A DNA stretch of 20,405 bases from Bacteroidales bacterium UBA5342. GTDB taxonomy: Bacteria > Bacteroidota > Bacteroidia > Bacteroidales > UBA5342. The position numbers and the translations under genes were made by a program. Location: positions 412-20,816 of the forward strand of contig DHQI01000049.1 in NCBI GenBank assembly GCA_002408065.1. Direction: 5' to 3'. The notes under the pieces were generated by a model that worked only from the letters and a program-made list of their open reading frames with translations, made no database searches and had not been told where the DNA came from. The first letter of the stretch is position 1, and every line of letters starts with the position of its first letter. Of this stretch, positions 8,473 to 14,899 are shown piece after piece.

Positions 8473-9249
8473 ATGAACAATCCAAACCAAGTCATAAAAG
8501 CCGCATCAGAGTTGGCTTTCAAAAAAGAGAATTACAGCAACACCAAGACCCTAACTTTAGCATTTTTAGCTGGAGCATACATTGCTTTTGGAGGACTGCT
8601 AGCCATTATCATTGGCGGTGGATCACCAGGTATAGCTGCTGAAAATCCGGGGCTCACTAAGTTTTTCTTTGGTGCAGCTTTCCCCTTAGGCCTCATTCTG
8701 GTAGTCATTGCAGGTGCTGAATTATTTACTGGTAACACCGCCTATTTCCTCCCTAACCTATTAAGTAAAAAACAAAAACCTATAGCGATGTTTCGCAATT
8801 GGTTTTGGGTCTATTCAGGCAACTTCATCGGCGCAGTATTTGTAGCCTATTTCATCACACACCTGACGCACATTGTTCACAAAGAACCTTTTATCGATGC
8901 TGTTCACAATATTGCCATTGGCAAAACAAGCCATTCGTTCGGTGAAACCTTTCTCAAAGGCATTGGAGCCAACTGGCTGGTGTGCCTTGCCCTATGGTTA
9001 GGAATGGCAGCAAAAGATGTAAACAGCAAAATCATAGCCCTATGGTGGCCCGTAATGGCTTTCGTCACCTTTGGTTTTGAGCACAGCATCGCCAATATGT
9101 ATTTTATCCCTCTGGCTATATTCGAAGGTGCCGACATTACTTGGGGAACCTTTATCATAAAAAATCTCATTCCTGCCACTCTGGGTAATATTGTTGGTGG
9201 AGGTTTCTTTGTGGGAATGGCTTATGGGTATTTAAATAACAAGGATTAA
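8473..9249 (+). CDS. focA: Formate/nitrite transporter family channel, probably formate (FocA-like)
   Basis: 258 residues with six hydrophobic membrane segments, the size of FNT-family pentameric channels. The family signatures are visible: FLAGAYIAFGG (31-41), GAELFTGN (81-88, the broken-helix loop) and LWWPVMAFVTFGFEHSIANM with the conserved pore histidine at 204. The family moves formate, nitrite or hydrosulfide. Its position right after pflB and pflA makes formate, export during fermentation or re-import, the likely substrate. In E. coli focA precedes pflB; here it comes last. The start ATG follows the T-rich repeat tract with no Shine-Dalgarno. The symbol is assigned by family and context and substrate specificity is inferred. 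Confidence 0.9.
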   Translation: MNNPNQVIKAASELAFKKENYSNTKTLTLAFLAGAYIAFGGLLAIIIGGGSPGIAAENPGLTKFFFGAAFPLGLILVVIAGAELFTGNTAYFLPNLLSKKQKPIAMFRNWFWVYSGNFIGAVFVAYFITHLTHIVHKEPFIDAVHNIAIGKTSHSFGETFLKGIGANWLVCLALWLGMAAKDVNSKIIALWWPVMAFVTFGFEHSIANMYFIPLAIFEGADITWGTFIIKNLIPATLGNIVGGGFFVGMAYGYLNNKD

Positions 9250-9364
9250 GCCATTTTCTACGTTATACCGCGTTAAACAAGCGGTTAAAACCCATTGCTA
9301 ATGATAACATCATAATAATCTCACGTGAATTTTCATCAAAACGTTTCACTAAGTGGGGAGAAAA

Positions 9365-9390
9365 GGTTGCCGAGCATAGCCGAAACATCC
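9365..9390. repeat. REP-like motif, GGTtgCCGAGC...CCGAAacatCC
   Basis: The 26-bp stretch resembles the short imperfect palindromes of the pattern actgagc-nnn-gccgaagt that recur between genes in many Bacteroidota. A related copy lies at 19234-19257. It sits in the 220-bp spacer between the formate channel and selO. Family membership is from memory, not from a search. Confidence 0.45.
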
Positions 9391-9469
9391 CCCGTATATT
9401 AACACCTAAAAACGCCCACACCCCAAAAAAAACTAAACACTTTCCAATTTCATTTGTTTGTATCCCAAT

Positions 9470-10900
9470 ATGCCAACGATGAAATTCAATTTTGATAATA
9501 CATATACCACTCTACCCGAAGAACTCTACTCTGAGGTAAAAGCAGCAAAAGCCTCCAATCCGCAATTGGTCATCTACAACAATGCATTAGCTGAGGAACT
9601 GGGCATCCCTTCAGAAGATTCCGCTGCTCTGACTCAACTATTCTCCGGCAAGGAAATACCGGAAGGTGCCGCCAATATAGCCCAAGCCTACAGCGGGCAT
9701 CAGTTTGGGCATTTCACCAATCTTGGTGACGGGAGAACCATGCTTCTGGGCGAACAAATCACACCTTCCGCTCAGCGTTTCGATATTCAACTAAAAGGCT
9801 CAGGCCAAACACCCTACTCACGGCGGGGTGATGGCAAGGGGACACTTAGCTCTATGCTACGCGAATATTTGTTTAGCGAAGCGATGCACGCACTAAATAT
9901 TCCCACCACACGCAGTTTAGCCGTGGTGGCTACAGGCGATGCTGTCTACCGCGAAACGGTTCAGGAGGGGGGTATTCTTACCCGCGTTGCCAGTAGTCAT
10001 ATCCGTGTTGGCACTTTTCAGTATGCTCAATATTTTTGCTCAAAAGAAACACAGGAACAGCTTATCAACTATACGATTAAGCGACATTATCCCGTTCTGA
10101 CTGAAAAAGAAAACCCGCCATTAGCTCTGTTACAGGCTGTGATGGAAAAACAAATTGACCTGATTGTTAATTGGATGCGCGTGGGCTTTATTCACGGTGT
10201 GATGAATACCGACAATATGTTGCTCTCGGGCGAAACGATCGATTATGGTCCTTGCGCTTTTATGAACAACTACAAACCAGAATCGGTCTTTAGCTCCATC
10301 GATGTAAACGGGCGCTATGCATACAATCAACAAGCCGGCATTGGACTTTGGAACCTGACTCGTTTTGCAGAAACGCTTCTAGCTCATATTGACACCAACA
10401 CGGATAAGGCCAAAGAAAAGGCGCTTGAAGTACTAAATACTTTTCAGGATATCTTTAGTGAAAAACATCAAAAGATGCTACTCGCTAAACTGGGCTTAGC
10501 TGAAACAAATGAGCAAAATCTAAAACTCAGTGAAGACCTTTTGAAACTGATGGAAAAGCACAAAGCGGATTTTACCAACACCTACATACAACTGATGTAC
10601 CCGGAACAAAAGCTTAATCCTTGCTTTGAAAATACTGACGTAAAAACCTGGCTGGATGATTGGCAAAAAAGCAGCCCGTCACCCGGACTTATGCAGCAAA
10701 ACAACCCGGTTTATATCTTAAGAAATCATTTGGTGGAAAAAGCCCTTAAAGAAATCACTCAAGAAAGCAAGGTCGAATTATTTAACGCCCTATTGGAAAG
10801 AGTACAAAATCCCTACTCCAACGACACCTTGGACAACGCATTTATTCAGCCTCCACTACCTGAATTTGATTCCGGCTATAAGACCTTTTGTGGAACGTAA
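9470..10900 (+). CDS. selO: SelO/YdiU-family protein adenylyltransferase (AMPylase pseudokinase)
   Basis: 476 residues from ATG 9470; ATG 9479 is also possible. An in-frame TTG at 9458 is less likely. The family has a kinase-like fold with inverted ATP binding and transfers AMP to protein hydroxyls, linked to redox stress responses. Seen here are LGDGRTMLLGEQ, the nucleotide-binding LKGSGQTPYSRRGDGKG block (about 108-124), the catalytic-loop segment HGVMNTDNM (about 242-250) and the metal-binding IDYGPCAFM that follows it. The protein ends in FCGT, placing a cysteine third from the end where animal SelO has selenocysteine and E. coli has cysteine. Length matches bacterial members (about 480). 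It stands alone between the formate module and a secreted protein gene; no functional link to either is evident. Confidence 0.93.
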   Translation: MPTMKFNFDNTYTTLPEELYSEVKAAKASNPQLVIYNNALAEELGIPSEDSAALTQLFSGKEIPEGAANIAQAYSGHQFGHFTNLGDGRTMLLGEQITPSAQRFDIQLKGSGQTPYSRRGDGKGTLSSMLREYLFSEAMHALNIPTTRSLAVVATGDAVYRETVQEGGILTRVASSHIRVGTFQYAQYFCSKETQEQLINYTIKRHYPVLTEKENPPLALLQAVMEKQIDLIVNWMRVGFIHGVMNTDNMLLSGETIDYGPCAFMNNYKPESVFSSIDVNGRYAYNQQAGIGLWNLTRFAETLLAHIDTNTDKAKEKALEVLNTFQDIFSEKHQKMLLAKLGLAETNEQNLKLSEDLLKLMEKHKADFTNTYIQLMYPEQKLNPCFENTDVKTWLDDWQKSSPSPGLMQQNNPVYILRNHLVEKALKEITQESKVELFNALLERVQNPYSNDTLDNAFIQPPLPEFDSGYKTFCGT

Positions 10901-11000
10901 ACCCAACAAAGCGCCTGTTAGTATATAAAAATACCGTTTTCGTATAAAAAAATTGCAGCCACTATGCATGGCGTCTAATTTCGGAGAAAAATTCTTCGCT

Positions 11001-11858
11001 ATGCAAAAAATAAAAATCACACTGATACTCTTATCAGTCTTCAGCCTCTGCAACGCCAAAAAAGTCGTCAAAGCCACTTGGGAAAAACCCCATTATGCCA
11101 CCCCCGACAGCATCTACATTTTGGATTATAAATACGACAAAGGCTCACAACTTTTCTACATCCTGAGCAACGATAGCAATAACCTCTACGTCCATGCAAA
11201 ATTCGTGAGTCAGAACGCACAACGTCAACTGATGATGGCAGGTCTCACCATCTGGCTGGATACCAATGCCAAAGGAAAATGCGAAATGGGCATTAAATAT
11301 CCTTTACCTGTAAGCGACAGGGAAGAATCAAGGGAACGCCCCGCTATGAATCAAAGACAAGACAGGGGGCAAACGATGAAACAAAAACTCAGCAAACTAT
11401 CCACCATAGAATTGATGAATTTCCCGGATAAGCCGTCCATCTTTTTTGCATCCACCCTTAGCCGCGAAAACGTTTGGGGAGAAATGAAAGTAAATGATGA
11501 TGGCGCCATACTTTATACCCTCAAAGTTCCCTTTGAGCAAATAGGACTAAAATATGCAGCAAATAAAACCATAAGTCTCAGACTGCAAAGTAAAATAACA
11601 GAGCAAAGCAATGCGGAATCTGGCAAGGCATCTATGGGTATGAGTGGCGGAGGCCCTTCGGATATGGGTGGTGAGCATAGCGGCATGGGGGGTGGTCCAA
11701 GTGGAGGAATGCGCGGTGGCGGCGGTGGTATGTCGGGCGGCGGTGGTATGTCGGGCGGCGGAGAAATGCAAGGCGGAGGCCCCGGTGGTGGTGGTCAGCC
11801 CGGAACAAGCAGTAGTTCAGACATCAATATACGTATAAAAACACTACAGTTACAATAA
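11001..11858 (+). CDS. Secreted beta-rich protein of unknown function with Gly/Met/Ser-rich insert
   Basis: 285 residues from the ATG at 11001. The 16-codon TTG extension upstream is rejected because a clean signal peptide starts at this ATG (residues 1-19, cleavage after CNA). The mature part begins with alternating hydrophobic strands (IYILDY, LFYILSN, LYVHAKF) and LTIWLDTNAKGK, reminiscent of CBM9/DOMON-like beta sandwiches in Bacteroidota; this is a fold impression, not a family match. Residues about 211-272 are an extremely Gly-rich stretch with Met, Ser and Pro. After it comes one more predicted strand, INIRIKTLQL (274-283), so the Gly-rich part looks like a long loop inserted before the last strand and not a tail. 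A strong terminator follows. It lies 100 bp downstream of selO on the same strand. Function unknown. Confidence 0.8.
   Translation: MQKIKITLILLSVFSLCNAKKVVKATWEKPHYATPDSIYILDYKYDKGSQLFYILSNDSNNLYVHAKFVSQNAQRQLMMAGLTIWLDTNAKGKCEMGIKYPLPVSDREESRERPAMNQRQDRGQTMKQKLSKLSTIELMNFPDKPSIFFASTLSRENVWGEMKVNDDGAILYTLKVPFEQIGLKYAANKTISLRLQSKITEQSNAESGKASMGMSGGGPSDMGGEHSGMGGGPSGGMRGGGGGMSGGGGMSGGGEMQGGGPGGGGQPGTSSSSDINIRIKTLQLQ
11721..11756 (+). repeat. 18-bp coding tandem repeat in the Gly-rich region
   Basis: Two exact copies of ggcggtggtatgtcgggc, with a partial third beginning at 11757, encode GGGMSG units. Such GC-rich repeats can slip and change copy number between strains in 6-residue steps without shifting the frame. 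Confidence 0.85.
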
Positions 11859-11862
11859 ACCC

Positions 11863-11895
11863 AAAGTGCCCGCTCAATTACGAACGGGCACTTTT
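11863..11895 (+). terminator. Intrinsic terminator after the Gly-rich secreted protein
   Basis: AAAGTGCCCG (11863-11872) pairs perfectly with CGGGCACTTT (11885-11894) across a 12-nt loop and continues into a T-run. It begins 5 nt after the stop codon. Confidence 0.92.
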
Positions 11896-11939
11896 GTATT
11901 AATTGTAAAATGAGTATACGGTAGTGTGCCACAAGTAAC

Positions 11940-11955
11940 TATTATTGCAATAATA
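11940..11955. repeat. Perfect 16-bp palindrome TATTATTGCAATAATA
   Basis: The two halves TATTATTG and CAATAATA are exact reverse complements with no spacer. It lies between the terminator and the large palindromic element, in a convergent intergenic region where an operator would be unexpected. Confidence 0.6.
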
Positions 11956-11983
11956 ACAATTAAAAAAAAGACTTAAACTTTTT

Positions 11984-12064
11984 AACAACGGAAAAAACGG
12001 AAAGAACAGAAAAAGTTCGCTTTGCGAACTTTAAATTTCCGCTTCTTCAGTTTTTTCCGTTGTT
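11984..12064. repeat. Large nested palindromic element
   Basis: Outer arms of 15 bp are perfect: AACAACGGAAAAAAC (11984-11998) and GTTTTTTCCGTTGTT (12050-12064). Inside them is a perfect 9-bp hairpin, AAAGTTCGC-TTT-GCGAACTTT (12012-12032). Imperfect pairing may extend outward to about 11970-12075. The element lies between two convergent genes and could be a bidirectional terminator, a structured RNA, or a MITE/REP-type repeat. Confidence 0.8.
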
Positions 12065-12069
12065 TGTTT

Positions 12070-12136
12070 TAGTCGTAAATTGTGAATCCGATATTCTTAT
12101 GATGCTTGTACTCACTACCGGATAGTCGTAAATTGT
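12070..12136 (+). repeat. Pair of 14-bp direct repeats TAGTCGTAAATTGT
   Basis: Exact copies lie at 12070-12083 and 12123-12136, with 39 bp between them. The first copy starts just outside the large palindrome; the second ends 13 bp before the stop end of the nitroreductase gene. Confidence 0.7.
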
Positions 12137-12149
12137 TATCTAAAATCTA

Positions 12150-12980
12150 CTATAAATCTATCACCTTAATATTAGGCGTTTCATTCTGGATGGCGCGAGC
12201 ATATTTCACCCCCGGCTTACCAAAAGCCAGAACCATTACCACTTCGTGATCTTCAGGAATACCGAATTGGGCCTGCAACGCAGGAGCGACTTCGTCCACC
12301 ACAGTGGTAGCAAAACCATCCCACAAGGTAGCAATACCCTGACTATTAGCCAATAGATCAAAATAGGTCAAAGTAATAGTCGCATCTACCACCGGCAACG
12401 TGCCGCTTTTAGGGTTCGACACAATCAGGATGTGCGGTGCATTACGAAAAAGAACATCGATTTTCTTTTCTTCCCATAGCTTTTGAAAATTACCGAAATG
12501 CTGATGCTCATCTTTCAATTCACCAGCCTCTTTTACTTTCTTGATGCCCTCATAAGTCAACTCACGCAATTTCAGCATCTGCTCCTTAGTATCTACCACG
12601 GTCATTTGTACCGCATTTTCGTTCTTAGCCGTTGGGGCATAAGATGCCTTTACCAAGAGGTCGTGAATCAGTTCTTTTTTCAATTCTACCTTGGCAAAAC
12701 GGCGTGTAGAGCGGCGCAGCTTCATCAGGTTAGCCAGCTCTGTAGTATTAGCTGTCAATGCGGTATTGCCGATACTATTCTCAGGCGATTTTCCCCAGAT
12801 TGAAATAGCTCCTTCAGGACAAACAGCCAAACAGTGCTGACACTTCAGACAGTTCTGCTCCTTACCTTCTTTTATTTCCGGAAATTCAGTTTTTCCGTTG
12901 ATGATCAGTACCGGACAGTCCGTCACACACTTTTTACAGTTGGTACATTTCTCTTGATCTACTTTGAAATTGATATTCAT
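12150..12980 (-). CDS. Ferredoxin-nitroreductase fusion (flavin oxidoreductase)
   Basis: 276 residues. The N-terminus is a bacterial-type 2[4Fe-4S] ferredoxin with CxxCxxCxxxC twice (Cys12, 15, 18, 22 and Cys44, 47, 50, 54; the second cluster ends in CP as usual). From about residue 85 it is a nitroreductase-family FMN domain, with the characteristic RRSTRRF segment, SYAPTAKNENAVQ (near 112-124) and a glycine-rich GIATLWDGF further on. The fused ferredoxin suggests that electrons reach the flavin from a reduced ferredoxin or similar donor instead of NAD(P)H. The natural acceptor is unknown; such proteins are common in anaerobes. It is monocistronic, with a -7 box 24 nt upstream of the ATG. 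Confidence 0.92.
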   Translation of the reverse strand: MNINFKVDQEKCTNCKKCVTDCPVLIINGKTEFPEIKEGKEQNCLKCQHCLAVCPEGAISIWGKSPENSIGNTALTANTTELANLMKLRRSTRRFAKVELKKELIHDLLVKASYAPTAKNENAVQMTVVDTKEQMLKLRELTYEGIKKVKEAGELKDEHQHFGNFQKLWEEKKIDVLFRNAPHILIVSNPKSGTLPVVDATITLTYFDLLANSQGIATLWDGFATTVVDEVAPALQAQFGIPEDHEVVMVLAFGKPGVKYARAIQNETPNIKVIDL

Positions 12981-13003
12981 TGGTCATTTGTTATTTTGAG
13001 GGG

Positions 13004-13011
13004 CAAAAATA
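13004..13011 (-). promoter_or_regulatory. -7 box of the ferredoxin-nitroreductase gene
   Basis: The minus strand reads TATTTTTG, a full TAnnTTTG match, 24 nt before the start codon. A TTG at 13034-13036 (minus strand) is 22 bp upstream, near the long end of the accepted spacing. Confidence 0.65.
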
Positions 13012-13533
13012 ACACCTTTGTAGCGTTATTCATCAACATTCTCGCCCTATCCATCCTTTACAGTAAAAAACTCCACAAAAGCAACATCCATCTCTCCCAA
13101 AAAAACATCACCACTAAACACTAAAACCACCCCCTCAAAAAAGATTGTCACAAACAAGTAACATTCCGACAGAATTAATGACCTTCTTAAAACTGGGTTT
13201 TGTATTGTTTATCAGCTAATATCAATATGCCTCATTCATTACAAGCCTTGTCAATGTAAAGCACTCTATAATTGAGGACTAAACCTATCAAAAAATTATC
13301 ACATCACTCCCGTACGTGCTTTGACCTAATGGTGCAAGAATACCCAGAGGAATAGCATCTTAAATAAAAACAGCCAAACCGCATCAGTAAAAAAGACCGT
13401 CAAAAAAACATATTCACGAATCAACAATTTGACACAAAACATATCAACAGGCAAAACCGATTAAATTGGGTCGCTGCGCCAAAATTTGATAAATTATAAG
13501 CTATTGTATAGACTACAAATAATAGCATTTAGC
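13012..13533. other. Gene-free divergent spacer
   Basis: About 520 bp between the promoters of the nitroreductase and phosphoserine phosphatase genes. I see no credible gene, RNA or strong hairpin. From 13082 to 13142 the plus strand has no G at all and is mostly A and C; the rest is unremarkable AT-rich sequence. Confidence 0.5.
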
Positions 13534-13541
13534 TATTTTTG
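13534..13541 (+). promoter_or_regulatory. -7 box of the phosphoserine phosphatase gene
   Basis: TATTTTTG matches TAnnTTTG and lies 47 nt before the ATG at 13589. The nearest TTG upstream (13504-13506) is 27 bp away, too far to be a standard -33 element. Confidence 0.55.
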
Positions 13542-13588
13542 CAAAAATCTTAAGAACTAAAGTAGAAATTCTATTTCGAAACCATATT

Positions 13589-14815
13589 ATGTCAGAGCAA
13601 CACGAGATCATTCTATTACAAATATCGGGCGAAGATAAACCTGGAATCACCGCCAATGTTACTGCTATTCTTTCTGAATATAACGCCAACATTTTAGACA
13701 TCGGCCAAGCAGATATTCACGACACCTTATCCTTGGGCATTCTTTTCGAAGTAAGTAAAGGAGACGAAGCCGGCCCTATCCTAAAAGATCTCTTGTTTGC
13801 AGCCTACTCAATGGGCTTACAGGCCAAATTCAAACCTATCTCTCCGGAAGAATATGAAAAGTGGGTTAATCAACAAGGGAAAAATCGCTATATCGTAACG
13901 GTATTAGGCAAAAAACTAACGGCAGCCCAAATAGCTACAGTTACCAAAGTATTTACCGAAGAAGGCCTTAACATCGATAACATCACGCGTCTGACGGGTC
14001 GTGTACCTATCAATCAGACCAATAACCCACTTCGTTCCTCAGTACAAATGTCTATACGAGGCACGGTAAAAGACAAAGCGGCACTTCAGATGAAGTTTAT
14101 TGACATCTCACGCAATCTTGGCATAGACATTGGTTTCCAGGAAGATAATATGTATCGTCGTAACCGTCGTTTAGTTTGTTTCGATATGGATAGCACCCTG
14201 ATACAAACCGAGGTAATTGACGAACTGGCCCGCCGCCACGGTGTAGGCGATCAGGTAAGCGCCATCACCGAACAAGCCATGCGGGGCGAGATAGATTTCA
14301 ACGAAAGTTTCAAACAGCGCATTGCCCTACTTAAAGGATTGGATGTAAACATAATGGAAGATATTGCCCAAAACTTACCTATTACTGACGGCGCCGAACG
14401 TTTGATCTCAACGCTTAGATCCTTTGGCTACAAAACAGCCATTCTCTCCGGTGGTTTTACTTATTTTGGCAATTACTTAAAAAACAAACTGGGTGTTGAC
14501 TACGTATATGCCAACGAACTGGAGATTAAAAACGAAAAACTCACCGGCAAACATGTAGGTGATATAGTAGACGGCAAACGTAAAGCTGAGCTACTACAAC
14601 TGCTCACACAGGTAGAAAACCTGCACATCAATCAAGTAATAGCTGTAGGTGATGGTGCTAACGATCTACCAATGCTCAATCTGGCTGGTCTGGGTATTGC
14701 CTTCCACGCTAAACCGATAGTTAAAGAAAACGCACAACAATCCATCTCGACTATAGGGCTCGATGGTATCCTTTATTTCCTTGGATTTAATGATTATTTC
14801 CTCGACGGGAATTAA
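13589..14815 (+). CDS. serB: Phosphoserine phosphatase with two N-terminal ACT domains
   Basis: 408 residues. It performs the last step of serine synthesis, hydrolysing O-phosphoserine to serine in the cytosol. Two ACT-type regulatory domains come first (about 5-83 and 99-186; ISGEDKPGITANV is a typical start), suggesting control by serine or another amino acid. The HAD phosphatase domain follows: motif I CFDMDSTLI with Asp199 as nucleophile and Asp201 as acid/base, motif II AILSGGFTYF (285-294), a motif III lysine near 330, and motif IV GDGANDLPML (354-363). This double-ACT length exceeds E. coli SerB (322). The EVIDELARRHG segment after motif I is the SerB cap. Other serine biosynthesis genes are not nearby. 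Confidence 0.96.
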   Translation: MSEQHEIILLQISGEDKPGITANVTAILSEYNANILDIGQADIHDTLSLGILFEVSKGDEAGPILKDLLFAAYSMGLQAKFKPISPEEYEKWVNQQGKNRYIVTVLGKKLTAAQIATVTKVFTEEGLNIDNITRLTGRVPINQTNNPLRSSVQMSIRGTVKDKAALQMKFIDISRNLGIDIGFQEDNMYRRNRRLVCFDMDSTLIQTEVIDELARRHGVGDQVSAITEQAMRGEIDFNESFKQRIALLKGLDVNIMEDIAQNLPITDGAERLISTLRSFGYKTAILSGGFTYFGNYLKNKLGVDYVYANELEIKNEKLTGKHVGDIVDGKRKAELLQLLTQVENLHINQVIAVGDGANDLPMLNLAGLGIAFHAKPIVKENAQQSISTIGLDGILYFLGFNDYFLDGN

Positions 14816-14886
14816 AAATATAATGAGTTTTTCTTCATTTTAATCCTTAAAAACAAACAAAACAAGCCATAGAATGATTTTTGTAG

Positions 14887-14894
14887 TATATTTG
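14887..14894 (+). promoter_or_regulatory. Possible -7 box directly before the sensor kinase gene
   Basis: TATATTTG fits TAnnTTTG but ends only 5 nt before the ATG at 14900, so a transcript from it would be nearly leaderless. No -33 TTG lies at the right distance. The 84-bp gap after serB also permits read-through. Confidence 0.3.
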
Positions 14895-14899
14895 GAACA

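Noticed and set aside
9263..9288. Hairpin ACCGC-N9-GCGGT after the formate channel gene
   Set aside because: Only five strong pairs and no T-run follow, so I do not call it a terminator.
10953..11000. N-terminal extension of the Gly-rich secreted protein from a TTG
   Set aside because: It would bury the clear signal peptide that begins at 11001.
11644..11838. Alanine/valine-rich frame overlapping the Gly-rich region, and its antisense counterpart at 11547-11771
   Set aside because: Both are shifted-frame readings of the GC-rich glycine repeat; the signal peptide and terminator support only the 11001-11858 frame.
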